Shown one piece after another: positions 1 to 9,437 of a stretch of 60,796 bases of DNA. Origin of the DNA: an uncultured Lachnoclostridium sp. (GTDB taxonomy: Bacteria > Bacillota > Clostridia > Lachnospirales > Lachnospiraceae); NCBI GenBank assembly GCA_946415315.1, contig CAMKRZ010000019.1, positions 1 through 60,796 of the forward strand, written 5' to 3'. The translations under genes and the position numbers were made by a program. The stretch's first letter is position 1, and every line of letters begins with the position of its first letter. Under the pieces are notes generated by a model, which did no database searches, was not told where the DNA came from, and saw nothing but the letters and a program-made list of their open reading frames with translations.

Positions 1-475
1 TCTGTAACTATTATTTAATTATTTGACCTGTCTACTTGACAGAGGGCTGATCATTTTGATACCGCCGCTCCTTTTTCGTTTACATTTTCCCTTGCAAGGC
101 AGCCCGGAATAGCGTATGATGTAATTTGACGGAATATTCCATCCGGATGATATCTGAATGCAGTTTCCCCGCGGGTTGCAGTCGCAACAGCGATTCCCTG
201 TGGGTCGAGACGCACAGTCATTGAGTTCGTCGTGATGCCCCGCGCCTATGTTCTCCCGATTTCGGGCGCCGAGGGAACGGCAGATACTCTGGCTGCGGCA
301 GTTCGTGGTTGTCTGACAAGCATGAGGAAGGCCGGACCGCAGGCGATGCGCAATGCCATCGTCCCTGTGGCTGCGTGCTCCTTTGCGGCGTTTCGGGCAA
401 GCCATGCCGCCGTTTGACAGTCCGGGAATGCTCCGATCAAGGGCAATGCCCAGAAAAAAGGGAGGTTTTTTTCGT
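1..475. other. Intergenic or unresolved 5' region
   Basis: No convincing gene is seen. Short ORFs on both strands, including a 177-codon minus ORF at 19-552, are Arg/Cys-rich, lack recognisable motifs and overlap the start of the next real gene. One copy of the CATTTTCC octamer lies at 83-90. The tail of an upstream gene could lie here but cannot be shown. Confidence 0.5.
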
Positions 476-2368
476 ATGGAAAAAAACAATGAGCGGGCGA
501 TGAACCGCACCAAACGGAACATGCGGACCAAACGGAACCTGAGCCGCATCAAGGATTATGCGCCGCAAGGCGTAGTAGCATTTTTGGTTCTGGCTGCACT
601 GATGCTTCTGCTGTTTCTACTGCTGAACCTGCCGGCAATCGGTCACTTTATCAAAGCTGTGACCAAGGCGCTGGCGCCGGCGATTGCGGGATTTATCTTC
701 GCATTCATCATGTCGCCGCTGGTTCGGTTCCTGGAAAGCAAGATCATCAAATTGGTATGCGCAAGAAAAGGCGAGGTTTCGGAAGACACCGAGTGGATGA
801 TAAAAATGCGAAAGCGGGCGCGGCGGATCAGTATTCTGGTTACGCTGGTCTTTCTTCTCGCAGTTATCACACTTCTTCTGGTGGCGATCATCCCGGAACT
901 TGCCAAGAGCGTAAAGGATCTGGCGGTGAACCTGGCTGATTATCTGAGGCAGCTGAAGGATATCATCGATTCATATCTGCTGCGCAATCCGCGTGTCGCG
1001 GAGGTCTTCAATCCGATCGTGCAGAAATTCTCGAACACGGACAAGATTGCGGAGACCATCACCAAGTATTTCAATCTCAACATGGCGGGTGATGCGACCA
1101 AGTTCGTGCTGACAAGCACGTGGACGCTGGTGCGCATCCTCTACATCTGGCTGGTCGGCACGATCGTCAGCGTCTACCTTCTGGACAGCAAGGAGTACTA
1201 TATCGGTCTCTGCAAGAAGCTTTTCTTTGCAATCCTTCCGAAGCGTACTTCGAAAAATGCGATCCAGACGCTGCACAAAGCCAATATCATCTACTCGGCG
1301 GCCATCCTCGGCAAGCTGGTGGATTCCATGATCATCGGAATTCTCTGCTTCATCGGCACGACGATCATGGGGATCTGGTTCCCTGCCATCGGTGAGTACA
1401 AGGTGCTCGTGAGTGTGATCGTCGGCGTGACGAACGTGATCCCGTTCTTCGGACCGTTCCTCGGAGGAATCCCGTGCGCCATCCTGATCTTCTCCATCCA
1501 GCCGCTGCAGGGACTGGTATTTGCACTGTTTATCGTGGCGCTGCAGCAGTTTGACGGAAACTATCTGGATCCCCATATTGTCGGAAAGAAAGTCGGCCTT
1601 CGTCCGCTTTATGTGTTGTGCGCATGTATGCTTTGCGGCGGGCTGTTCGGTATCCCCGGACTGATCGTGGCGACGCCGACCTGTGCATTGATCTACTATC
1701 TGACCAAATCGTATCTTGAGGTTCGTCTGGAGAGCAAGAACCTGCCGACGGAGACGAACGAATACATGACGCATCCGAGCGCGGTGATCGCAAACCGCGC
1801 CATGAGCGTGGATATGGTGACCGAGCGGCTTGTTGCCGAGTCCGATGCGCTTGACGCGCAGCAGGAGAGAGCTGTCGCAGAGGAGGAATCGGCGGCAGCG
1901 GCAAACGGCAAACGCAAACGCAGGCGCCATCGCTCGGGCAACATGCGCTCACTTTTGAGCGTGGACAGCGTGCTGGACGGCAGCGAGAACACGGATCTTG
2001 ATCTCTCCGCTTACGATGATCTGGAATCCGGAGTCGACCGCGAGAAGCGTCTGGAGCGCGAATGGCTGATGTCCGGAGGCGAGGAGGATCTTAACGACAA
2101 CGGCATCGCGGACGAGTTGGAGCGCGCCCATGAGGCGGAGGGAAAACCGAAGCGACCCGGTGTTCGCGGACTGATCAAACGCATGATCGAAGAAGCCGAG
2201 GAGGACTGGGACGAACACGGCAACAAGCCGCTTCCCGGATCCCAAAGAGCATTTTCCTCAGACGATGAGGAAAGCGGAAAGGATGCCGGCGAGGCAGAAG
2301 AAACGGCGCGGGAAACCGCGGATGAGGACCGTCGGACAGAGGATGACAGCCTCGAAAAGACAGAGTGA
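476..2368 (+). CDS. AI-2E family transporter (PerM/YdiK-like membrane protein)
   Basis: A polytopic membrane protein of 630 residues. Family members export small molecules such as autoinducer-2 or act in ion exchange; the substrate here is unknown. The start at 476 has GGGAGG about 7 bases upstream; a longer frame from 353 has no ribosome site. Hydrophobic helices are seen at about residues 30-60, 70-95, 125-150 and in the long central block at 230-430, which carries the conserved loop NVIPFFGPFLGGIP. The last 180 residues or so form a soluble, strongly charged Glu/Lys/Arg tail, longer than in usual family members and probably cytoplasmic. It ends in front of a strong hairpin, so it appears to be transcribed alone. 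Confidence 0.85.
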   Translation: MEKNNERAMNRTKRNMRTKRNLSRIKDYAPQGVVAFLVLAALMLLLFLLLNLPAIGHFIKAVTKALAPAIAGFIFAFIMSPLVRFLESKIIKLVCARKGEVSEDTEWMIKMRKRARRISILVTLVFLLAVITLLLVAIIPELAKSVKDLAVNLADYLRQLKDIIDSYLLRNPRVAEVFNPIVQKFSNTDKIAETITKYFNLNMAGDATKFVLTSTWTLVRILYIWLVGTIVSVYLLDSKEYYIGLCKKLFFAILPKRTSKNAIQTLHKANIIYSAAILGKLVDSMIIGILCFIGTTIMGIWFPAIGEYKVLVSVIVGVTNVIPFFGPFLGGIPCAILIFSIQPLQGLVFALFIVALQQFDGNYLDPHIVGKKVGLRPLYVLCACMLCGGLFGIPGLIVATPTCALIYYLTKSYLEVRLESKNLPTETNEYMTHPSAVIANRAMSVDMVTERLVAESDALDAQQERAVAEEESAAAANGKRKRRRHRSGNMRSLLSVDSVLDGSENTDLDLSAYDDLESGVDREKRLEREWLMSGGEEDLNDNGIADELERAHEAEGKPKRPGVRGLIKRMIEEAEEDWDEHGNKPLPGSQRAFSSDDEESGKDAGEAEETARETADEDRRTEDDSLEKTE

Positions 2369-2384
2369 TCGAAGATGATTTTCG

Positions 2385-2453
2385 GCGGAACGCCGCGACG
2401 GAATTGCATGCGAAAAATGTTCGTATTTGTCTGCAATTTCGGCGGCGTTCCGC
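2385..2453 (+). terminator. Long hairpin after the AI-2E transporter gene
   Basis: GCGGAACGCCGC (2385-2396) pairs perfectly with GCGGCGTTCCGC (2442-2453). AATTGC and GCAATT inside extend the stem. A TTGATTTT tract follows, which doubles as the -35 region of the next promoter. Confidence 0.6.
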
Positions 2454-2482
2454 TTGATTTTCCGATTCAATGATACTATAAT
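2454..2482 (+). promoter_or_regulatory. Sigma-A type promoter of the BMP lipoprotein gene
   Basis: TTGATT (2454-2459), a 17-base spacer and a perfect TATAAT (2477-2482). Predicted transcription start is near 2489, leaving a leader of about 105 bases before the ATG at 2595. Confidence 0.7.
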
Positions 2483-2488
2483 CAAAAC

Positions 2489-2594
2489 ATGGTTGCAAAA
2501 CCGATTTGACAGGATTTTTCGACGATCGGAACGGTTTTGTCAACGGGAGGAACGGGGGGCAAACCCCTGATTACACAAGTAAAGGAGTGTTCAG
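2489..2594 (+). promoter_or_regulatory. Structured 5' leader of the BMP gene, class unknown
   Basis: AAAACCG (2497-2503) can pair with CGGTTTT (2532-2538), while TTGACA (2506-2511) can pair with TGTCAA (2538-2543). The two pairings compete at one base and through nesting. A GGGG-CAAA-CCCC hairpin follows at 2556-2567, then the ribosome site AAAGGAG. It does not match the purine riboswitch core, so any ligand-sensing role is only a guess. Confidence 0.3.
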
Positions 2595-3785
2595 ATGAAG
2601 AAGATCATGCTTTTGATCCTCTGCCTTGTAGCGGTGCTCGGTGTTACGGCATGCGGCAAGGATAAGGATGACGACAAGATTAAGATCGGTTTGATCTGCC
2701 TGCACGATGAGAATTCCACGTACGACAAGAACTTCATTGATGCAATGAAGGAGATGCAGAAGGAACTGGGGCTCTCTGCCGATCAGGTCATTATCAAGAC
2801 CAATGTTCCGGAGAACAACGACTGCCTCGTTGCATGCAAGGACCTTGTTGACCGCGGCTGCGACATCATTATCGCAGACTCGTTCAACCATGAGGACTTC
2901 CTGATCCAGGCGGCAAAACAGTTCAAGGACGTTCAGTTCTGCCATGCGACCGGTACGAAGGCGCACACGGAGAAACTTTCCAACTTCCATAACGCATTTG
3001 CCAACATTTACGAAGGCCGTTACGCAGCCGGCGTTGCTGCAGGCCTGAAGCTCAACCAGATGATCGAGGAAGGCAAGATCACGAAGGAGCAGGCTGTCAT
3101 GGGTTATGTCGGCGCGTTCACCTACGCTGAAGTTATCTCGGGCTTCACTTCGTTCTACCTCGGCGCAAAGTCGGTTTGCCCTACGGTTACGATGAAGGTT
3201 CAGTTCACCGGTTCCTGGTATGATGAGACCGGCGAGAAGGAAGCAGCTAACGCTCTGATCAAGGCCGGTTGCGTACTGATCAGCCAGCATGCGGACTCCA
3301 TGGGTGCTCCGACTGCCTGCGAGACCGCAGGTGTTCCGAACGTTTCCTACAACGGAAGCACCGTTTCGGCTTGCCCGAAGACGTTTATCGTTTCTTCGAG
3401 AATCAACTGGTCGAAGTACTATGCATACGTTTACAACTGCGTGAAGGAAGGCAAGGACATCGCAGTTGACTGGACCGGCGGTTTCGCAGAAGGTTCCGTA
3501 GAGCTCTCCGCGATCAACGAGCAGGCTGCCGCTCCCGGAACGAAGGAGAAGGTTGACGCTGTGATCGCTGACCTGAAGGCCGGCAAGATCAGGGTTTTCA
3601 GTACCGAAACATTCACCGTTGATGGCGCGAAGCTGACTTCCTACATGGCGGATATCGACACCGATAAGGATTTCACGAAGGATACGGAAGTTATCGCTGA
3701 CGGTTACTTCCATGAGTCGGAGAAGAGAAGCGCTCCGGCGTTCGATATCCGGATTGACGGAATCGAGTACCTCAACGTGAAGTGA
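2595..3785 (+). CDS. BMP family lipoprotein, nucleoside-type substrate-binding protein
   Basis: Extracellular receptor for the ABC importer encoded just downstream. BMP/PnrA proteins bind purine nucleosides, and that is the likely ligand. The 396-residue product begins with a lipoprotein signal whose lipobox VTAC places the lipidated Cys at residue 20. The BMP fold follows, starting with KIKIGLICLHDENSTYDKNF and containing the typical EGRYAAGVAAGLKL segment. The start has AAAGGAG 7 bases upstream. The codon choice (many GTT, GCT, TTC, AAG) suggests high expression, which fits a binding protein made in excess. Two hairpins separate it from the transporter gene and may hold back or stabilise transcripts. 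Confidence 0.92.
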   Translation: MKKIMLLILCLVAVLGVTACGKDKDDDKIKIGLICLHDENSTYDKNFIDAMKEMQKELGLSADQVIIKTNVPENNDCLVACKDLVDRGCDIIIADSFNHEDFLIQAAKQFKDVQFCHATGTKAHTEKLSNFHNAFANIYEGRYAAGVAAGLKLNQMIEEGKITKEQAVMGYVGAFTYAEVISGFTSFYLGAKSVCPTVTMKVQFTGSWYDETGEKEAANALIKAGCVLISQHADSMGAPTACETAGVPNVSYNGSTVSACPKTFIVSSRINWSKYYAYVYNCVKEGKDIAVDWTGGFAEGSVELSAINEQAAAPGTKEKVDAVIADLKAGKIRVFSTETFTVDGAKLTSYMADIDTDKDFTKDTEVIADGYFHESEKRSAPAFDIRIDGIEYLNVK

Positions 3786-3835
3786 ACTTCGGTTCCTGAT
3801 CGGACAGAAACATACTTATCATTTGAACTGATCAC

Positions 3836-3889
3836 GATGCGGTGTGACCGCATCGATCCAATCCTTTCGGCGGGGCCGTAGCGCCCCGC
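3836..3889 (+). terminator. Tandem hairpins between binding-protein and transporter genes
   Basis: GATGCGGT/ACCGCATC (3836-3854, loop GTG) and GCGGGGC/GCCCCGC (3870-3889). No U-tract follows, so they more likely act as RNA stabilisers or attenuators that keep the binding protein in excess over the membrane parts. Confidence 0.5.
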
Positions 3890-3913
3890 TGAAGTGGTTT
3901 CAGGAGGAAGTCT

Positions 3914-6900
3914 GTGAACGAACACGACAGAACAAAACCGGAGCAGACGGCTGACCTGATCGAAGAAACGATCGGAACGGCAGCAGACGATTTCGACAAG
4001 GCGGTAGGCCAAGCGGCCGATGCCACCGGTATAAGAACAGAGGGCGCTGTTGAAGCCATCGAAGCAGAGGTGGGGGATGTAGCGGATTCCGACCCGGAGG
4101 ACTCTTCGGAAAGTGAACCGGAGCAACCGGTATATATTGTCAGCGAGCATGTGGACAAGGACCATGCCCCGGCGATCGAGCTTGTCGGCATTACCAAGAC
4201 GTTCGGTAAGGTCGTTGCCAATGACAACGTGAGTTTTTGTGTGGAGCGGGGCGAGATCCTTTCCATCCTCGGCGAGAACGGAAGCGGCAAGACCACGCTC
4301 ATGAACATGATCGCCGGAATCTACTATCCGGACAGAGGCCGGATCTATGTGAACGGCGAGAGGGCTTCCATCGGCTCGCCGAGCGATGCATTTGCCCATG
4401 GGATCGGTATGATCCACCAGCATTTTAAACTGGTGGATTTGTTTACTGCGACGGAAAATGTCGTCCTCGGCCTCAAGGACGAGGGACGTTATGATATCAA
4501 AGCGTATGCGGAGCGTGTGCGCGAGATCAGCGAGCGCTACGGTTTTGAACTTGACCCGAACAAGAAGATTTACGATATGTCCGTGTCGGAGAAACAAACG
4601 GTGGAGATCATCAAGGTTCTGTACCGCGGCGCGGATATTCTGATCCTGGATGAACCTACGGCCGTGCTGACACCGCAGGAGACGGAGAAGTTGTTCGCCG
4701 TCCTGCGTCGCATGCGTGACGACGGCAAATCAATCATCATCATTACGCACAAGCTGAACGAGGTCATGTCGCTCTCACAGAAGGTTGCCGTGCTCTGCAA
4801 GGGCAGGTATGTCGGCACCGTTGAGACGGCGAAGACCAGCATTTCCGAACTGACAGAGATGATGGTCGGCAAGAAGATCAGCCTGAACATCGAGCGCAGC
4901 GAGGTTAAGAATGCGGTCGACCGTCTGGAAGTGGTCAATCTGAATGTCAAGGACCGCGAAGGAAACGCTGTGCTCTCAAACATCAGTTTCATGGCGCGCG
5001 GCGGTGAGATCCTCGGTATCGCAGGAATCGCGGGAAGCGGCCAGAGGGAACTGCTCGAGGCGATCGCCGGACTGCAGCAGGTGTCCGAAGGCAGTATTCT
5101 GTATAACAATCCGAAGACGAACACCATAGAGAACCTGATCGGAAAGAACCCGATGCAGATCCGTTCGCTCGGCGTGCGGCTGTCATTTGTCCCGGAGGAC
5201 CGTCTCGGCATGGGACTCGTCGGCAACATGGACATCATCGACAACATGATGCTCCGGAGTTACAACAAGGGATCGGGCGTTCTTCTGAACCGCAATGACC
5301 CCAGAGGACTTGCAGAGACGATCATCAACGATCTCGAGGTCGTGACGCCGAACGCGAAGACGCCGGTCAGACGTCTCTCCGGAGGTAACGTTCAGAAAGT
5401 TCTGGTCGGGCGAGAGATCGCGTCGGCACCGGCGGTGCTGATGGCGGCGTATCCCGTGCGAGGACTTGACATCAATTCCTCCTTCACGATCTACAACCTG
5501 TTAAATGAGCAGAAGAAGCTGGGAACCGCAGTTATTTTCGTAGGCGAAGATCTGGACGTTCTGCTCGAACTCTGCGACCGGATCCTGGTGATCAGCGGCG
5601 GTAAGGTCGCCTGCATTGTGGATGCCAAGAAGACCACCAAAGAGGAGATCGGACTGGCGATGACGCACGGCGGGAATCCGGTGGAAAGCGGAAATCCGGA
5701 AGCCAGCAGCGTAACGGGAGAAACCACGGACAACGCGAACGCCTTGCCGGATGGCACGATTGTGACGGACGGGGCGAAAGGCGCACTGTCGAGTCCGGCA
5801 GGGAAAACGAAACATGAGTCCGGAGCAAAAAAGGCAGGAGATACCGTGGCTCGTCACGGCAAGGTGAAGGAACCGCTGATGCACATCGTCAAGAAGGACG
5901 AACTGCCCTGGTATCGGGTGTGGCTCATCCGCGTTCTGTCGGTCGTGGTCGGTTTTGTGCTGTGCGGCGTGCTGGCATTGATCATCGGAAAATCTCCAAT
6001 CGAACTGTATTCGACGTTGTTGGACGGAGCCTTCGGCACGGAACTTCGCATCTGGTCGCTCCTGCAGGAGACGGTGCTGTTGCTGGGTATCGCCCTGGCG
6101 CTGACTCCGGCGTTCAAAATGCGGTTCTGGAACATCGGCGGTGAAGGTCAGGTCCTGATGGGAGGTTTCGTATCCGCTCTGTGCATGATCTATCTGGGCG
6201 ACCGGATGCCTTCCCTGCTGCTCGTCCTGGTGATGCTCGTGGCGAGCGTTATCGCAGGCGCGATCTGGGCGGTTATCCCCGCATTTTTCAAAGCCTGGTG
6301 GAATACGAACGAGACGTTGTTCACGCTGATGATGAACTACGTTGCAATGCAACTGGTGTCCTTCTACGTGCTGAAGGCGTTCCCGAATAACTCTGCCGCA
6401 ATCGGCGTGATCAACCCGGATACGCATTCGGGATGGCTGCCGATGATCGGGGAGTACGAGTACCTGCTGAACATTATCATTGTGCTGGTGCTGACCGGCG
6501 TGATGTACGTTTACCTTCGCTATGCGAAGCACGGTTACGAACTCACGGTGGTCGGTGAGAGTGAAAATACGGCGCGCTATATCGGCGTCAATGTGAAGAA
6601 GGTCATTATCCGGACCATGCTTCTCTCCGGCGCGATCTGCGGTCTGATGGGCTGGCTGATCGTAGGCGGTACGGACCACACTGTTGCCAGCAATACCGTT
6701 CACAGCCGTGGATTTACCGCGATCATGGTATCTTGGCTGGCGCACTTCAACCCGCTGTACATGTTTGTGACTTCGCTGTTGATCGCGTTTATGTCCAAGG
6801 GCGCGAAGGAGACGGCGACGACGATGGGCCTGAACGAATCGTTTACGGATATTCTCGTCGGCATCATCATTTTCTGCATCATCGGAAGCGAATTCTTCAT

Positions 6901-7051
6901 CAATTATCGCGTGGTATTCCGCAGCAGACGGAAGAAAAGCAATAAGCCGAAGAAATCGAAGAAGAAGCAGAATCTGGAACCGTACCGGAATCGACTGATC
7001 CGGAAGATTAAAAAAATGGATGAAACTACGGAGGAGGTGGCACAGAAATGA
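3914..7051 (+). CDS. Fused BMP-type ABC transporter: double ATPase plus permease
   Basis: Cytoplasmic motor and membrane channel of the nucleoside-type importer in one 1045-residue chain. GTG start at 3914 with AGGAGG 6 bases upstream. Residues 1-75 are acidic and unlike the family. Two ABC domains follow: Walker A GENGSGKT at 120-127, Walker B Asp near 246, and in the second half a canonical LSGGN signature. The first signature (SVSEKQ) and the second P-loop (GIAGSGQ) are degenerate, as is usual for sugar and nucleoside ATPases of this type. A Gly/Ser/Thr/Lys-rich linker of about 60 residues leads to a permease from about residue 666 with roughly 8-10 helices. Relatives such as YufO and YufP are normally separate proteins. 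The stop overlaps the next start by ATGA. Confidence 0.93.
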   Translation: MNEHDRTKPEQTADLIEETIGTAADDFDKAVGQAADATGIRTEGAVEAIEAEVGDVADSDPEDSSESEPEQPVYIVSEHVDKDHAPAIELVGITKTFGKVVANDNVSFCVERGEILSILGENGSGKTTLMNMIAGIYYPDRGRIYVNGERASIGSPSDAFAHGIGMIHQHFKLVDLFTATENVVLGLKDEGRYDIKAYAERVREISERYGFELDPNKKIYDMSVSEKQTVEIIKVLYRGADILILDEPTAVLTPQETEKLFAVLRRMRDDGKSIIIITHKLNEVMSLSQKVAVLCKGRYVGTVETAKTSISELTEMMVGKKISLNIERSEVKNAVDRLEVVNLNVKDREGNAVLSNISFMARGGEILGIAGIAGSGQRELLEAIAGLQQVSEGSILYNNPKTNTIENLIGKNPMQIRSLGVRLSFVPEDRLGMGLVGNMDIIDNMMLRSYNKGSGVLLNRNDPRGLAETIINDLEVVTPNAKTPVRRLSGGNVQKVLVGREIASAPAVLMAAYPVRGLDINSSFTIYNLLNEQKKLGTAVIFVGEDLDVLLELCDRILVISGGKVACIVDAKKTTKEEIGLAMTHGGNPVESGNPEASSVTGETTDNANALPDGTIVTDGAKGALSSPAGKTKHESGAKKAGDTVARHGKVKEPLMHIVKKDELPWYRVWLIRVLSVVVGFVLCGVLALIIGKSPIELYSTLLDGAFGTELRIWSLLQETVLLLGIALALTPAFKMRFWNIGGEGQVLMGGFVSALCMIYLGDRMPSLLLVLVMLVASVIAGAIWAVIPAFFKAWWNTNETLFTLMMNYVAMQLVSFYVLKAFPNNSAAIGVINPDTHSGWLPMIGEYEYLLNIIIVLVLTGVMYVYLRYAKHGYELTVVGESENTARYIGVNVKKVIIRTMLLSGAICGLMGWLIVGGTDHTVASNTVHSRGFTAIMVSWLAHFNPLYMFVTSLLIAFMSKGAKETATTMGLNESFTDILVGIIIFCIIGSEFFINYRVVFRSRRKKSNKPKKSKKKQNLEPYRNRLIRKIKKMDETTEEVAQK

Positions 7052-8022
7052 CAGAGTTTATTATCAGAGCTGTTATCCAGGGAATTCCTCTTCTGTATGG
7101 ATCGAGCGGTGAGATCCTGACCGAGAAATCCGGTCACCTCAACCTCGGTATTCCGGGCATCATGTACGTCGGAGCGATGGGCGGCGTCATCGGAGCATTT
7201 TTCTATGAGACCCGCACAACGAATTTTCAAGGGTGGGTGGCGGTGCTGGTCACTCTCTGCGGTTCGATCCTCGGGTCGCTTCTGATGGGACTGATCTATT
7301 GCTTTCTGACGATCACGCTCCGGGCGAACCAGAACGTGGCAGGTCTTGCACTCACGACGTTCGGCGTCGGCTTCGGCAACTTCTTCGGCGGCTCTCTTGC
7401 AAAGCTCGCGAAGTCGGAGATCACGTCGATCACCATGACGAAGACGAGTGCGGTGTTCGCACGAAAATTGAATGTTTCATGGATTCCCAAGGTGCTGTCC
7501 TACAGTTTCCTTGCGTATTTCGCGGTGATTGTAGCGCTGATCATGGCATTTGTGCTTCGCAGGACGAGAGTCGGACTGCATCTGCGCGCAGTCGGCGAGA
7601 ACCCGGCGACTGCCGATGCCGCAGGCATCCACGTCAACCGTTACAAGTATGTTGCCACATGCCTGGGCAGTGTGATCGCAGGCTTCGGCGGACTTTACTA
7701 CATCATGGACTACGCGAACGGCGTATGGTCCAACAACGGTTTCGGTGACCGCGGATGGCTTGCCATCGCGCTCGTCATTTTCGCCATCTGGCGCCCGGTG
7801 CTGGCCATCTTCGGATCGATGCTCTTCGGCGGATTGTACATTTGCCATTTCTACATCACGCAGCTGGATTTCGTTCAGCTCTCGGTGCCGACTCAGGAAT
7901 TGATCAAAATGACGCCGTACGTCGTGACGATCATCATCCTGGTGCTGATCAGCACGCGCCGCAAGAAGGAGACGCAGCCGCCTGCGCATCTGGGCTTGCC
8001 GTATTTCCGCGAGGAGCGGTGA
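7048..8022 (+). CDS. BMP-type ABC transporter permease (YufQ/NupQ-like)
   Basis: Second membrane subunit of the nucleoside-type importer, 324 residues. It is translationally coupled to the fused ATPase-permease gene through a 4-base ATGA overlap, with GGAGG about 11 bases before the ATG. The N-terminus carries the family hallmark LTEKSGHLNLGIPGIMYVGA, and the rest is a series of hydrophobic helices with GENPATADAAGI in a cytoplasmic loop. With the upstream lipoprotein and fusion protein this completes a transporter (receptor, two ATPase domains, two permeases). A bidirectional terminator follows. Confidence 0.92.
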   Translation: MTEFIIRAVIQGIPLLYGSSGEILTEKSGHLNLGIPGIMYVGAMGGVIGAFFYETRTTNFQGWVAVLVTLCGSILGSLLMGLIYCFLTITLRANQNVAGLALTTFGVGFGNFFGGSLAKLAKSEITSITMTKTSAVFARKLNVSWIPKVLSYSFLAYFAVIVALIMAFVLRRTRVGLHLRAVGENPATADAAGIHVNRYKYVATCLGSVIAGFGGLYYIMDYANGVWSNNGFGDRGWLAIALVIFAIWRPVLAIFGSMLFGGLYICHFYITQLDFVQLSVPTQELIKMTPYVVTIIILVLISTRRKKETQPPAHLGLPYFREER

Positions 8023-8080
8023 TGAAGCCTGTTGTGCGAATGCTGACGGAATTCCGATAGAAAATTGACACAAGAAATAA

Positions 8081-8116
8081 GCCCGCCGGACAGTGCAGAT
8101 CAACTGTCAGGCGGGC
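8081..8116. terminator. Bidirectional terminator between convergent genes
   Basis: GCCCGCCGGACAGT (8081-8094) pairs with ACTGTCAGGCGGGC (8103-8116) with one mismatch. A T-rich tract follows on the + side and an A-rich tract on the other, suiting both converging transcripts. Confidence 0.8.
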
Positions 8117-8129
8117 ATTATTGTTTTGA

Positions 8130-8828
8130 TCAATCCATTCCGCGGATACCGACGACGGAAATGTGTTTGGCGAGAAGTTCCTTCCAGGTGCGAAGGACTT
8201 CCGCGTCCGGGGCGTGGAACTGGCCCTTGAACATAACCTGGTCGCTCTCGCGGAATGGCTGCAGGAAGTAGCGATGAGCGCCTGCGATCCACTGCGCGAT
8301 GCTCTCCATCGCGGCGGTGTCATGCAGCTCGGTCATGACGGTTGTGCGGAATTCATAGTGTATGCTGCTGTTCAGCAGAAGATTCACGGAAGCGTCCACG
8401 GCGTCGGTGCGGAAATCGCGGATCCCGACGGTAAGGCCGTAACGCTCGCGGCAGTTTTTGATATCCATGGCGACATAGTCAAGCAGGTTGGCCTTGAGAA
8501 GCCGTTCCAGCATAGCCGGCGACTGGCCATTCGTGTCGAGCTTGACCTTGAAGCCGAGGGCTCGCACTTTGGCGATAAATTCCGGAAGATCCGGCTGCAG
8601 CGTCGGCTCTCCGCCGGTGATGGCAACGCCCTCAAGCACTTTCGCCCTTGTCTTCAGAAAAGCGAGAACCTGGTCCTCGGGAATCTGCGGCACCGTCTCC
8701 GGGTGAAGCACCAGTTCGCTGTTGTGGCAGTACGGACAGCGGAAGTTGCAGCCGCCGGTGAAGACCGTAGCCGCCGTGTGTCCGGGGTAGTCAAGAAGCG
8801 TCAGCTTCTGTAAACCGTGAATTTGCAT
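8130..8828 (-). CDS. Radical SAM protein, anaerobic ribonucleotide reductase activating type
   Basis: A 232-residue radical SAM enzyme related to the activases that install the glycyl radical on anaerobic ribonucleotide reductase (NrdG2/TIGR02495-like). The iron-sulfur cluster motif CNFRCPYC supplies Cys27, Cys31 and Cys34. The N-terminal GLQKLTLLDYPG and the ITGGEPTL segment are typical. No nrdD or other glycyl-radical partner lies nearby, so the partner must be elsewhere. It reads away from tadA with its own promoter at 8865-8893. The ribosome site is GGAGGTG. Confidence 0.82.
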   Translation of the reverse strand: MQIHGLQKLTLLDYPGHTAATVFTGGCNFRCPYCHNSELVLHPETVPQIPEDQVLAFLKTRAKVLEGVAITGGEPTLQPDLPEFIAKVRALGFKVKLDTNGQSPAMLERLLKANLLDYVAMDIKNCRERYGLTVGIRDFRTDAVDASVNLLLNSSIHYEFRTTVMTELHDTAAMESIAQWIAGAHRYFLQPFRESDQVMFKGQFHAPDAEVLRTWKELLAKHISVVGIRGMD

Positions 8829-8864
8829 CCGTAAGCACCTCCGAGTGTGGCTTCGATACCTAGT

Positions 8865-8893
8865 ATTGTACCGCGGAAGACGGAAAATGTCTA
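8865..8893 (-). promoter_or_regulatory. Promoter of the radical SAM gene
   Basis: On the minus strand, TAGACA (8888-8893), a 17-base spacer and TACAAT (8865-8870). Both hexamers match 5 of 6 consensus positions. The GGAAAATG octamer at 8882-8889 overlaps it. Confidence 0.55.
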
Positions 8894-8942
8894 TCGCGGA
8901 GAGTATTTTTCAGGAAGAAAAACGGACAGTCGGGCAGAGAAG

Positions 8943-9437
8943 TTAAGCTTCCTCTGCCTTTTTGTTGCGCTCTCGCGTGCGCATGTCGCGGAAGAAGTCG
9001 GTGAGGAGAGCGCTGCACTCGTCGGTTAGGACGCCGTTTGTGATCTCAACCTGATGATTGAACTGCGGATTCTGAAGAAGGTTGAGAATGGAGCCCGCGC
9101 AGCCTGCTTTGGGGTTGGGGGCGCCGACGACAACGTGGTCGATGCGGGCCTGGACGAGCGCTCCGGAACACATCTGGCAGGGCTCGAGCGTGACGTACAT
9201 GGTGCAGCCCTCAAGTCGCCAGTCGCCGAGGCGGCGGCATGCCTGCCGGATCGCGATGATCTCGGCGTGGGCGAGCGTGGAGTGGGACGTGAGCCTGCGG
9301 TTGAAGCCCCGTCCGATGACTTTGCCCTCATGTACGATGACGCACCCGATCGGAACCTCGCCGAGAGCCATGGCGCGGTGCGCCTGGTGGATCGCCTTGC
9401 GCATGAAATAGGAATGGTCGGGTTGCGATGCGGACAT
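8943..9437 (-). CDS. tadA: tRNA-specific adenosine deaminase TadA
   Basis: Deaminates adenosine at the wobble position of tRNA-Arg to inosine, an essential decoding step. The 164-residue length is normal. Zinc-site residues are visible: His57 and Glu59 in HAE, and Cys87 and Cys90 in PCQMC. The start CAT (9435-9437) is preceded on the minus strand by AAGGAG. It shares a roughly 195-base divergent region with the sensor-GGDEF gene. Confidence 0.93.
   Translation of the reverse strand: MSASQPDHSYFMRKAIHQAHRAMALGEVPIGCVIVHEGKVIGRGFNRRLTSHSTLAHAEIIAIRQACRRLGDWRLEGCTMYVTLEPCQMCSGALVQARIDHVVVGAPNPKAGCAGSILNLLQNPQFNHQVEITNGVLTDECSALLTDFFRDMRTRERNKKAEEA

Noticed and set aside
19-552. 177-codon minus ORF at the window start
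   Set aside because: It overlaps the true start of the AI-2E gene, has odd Arg/Cys-rich composition and no motif.
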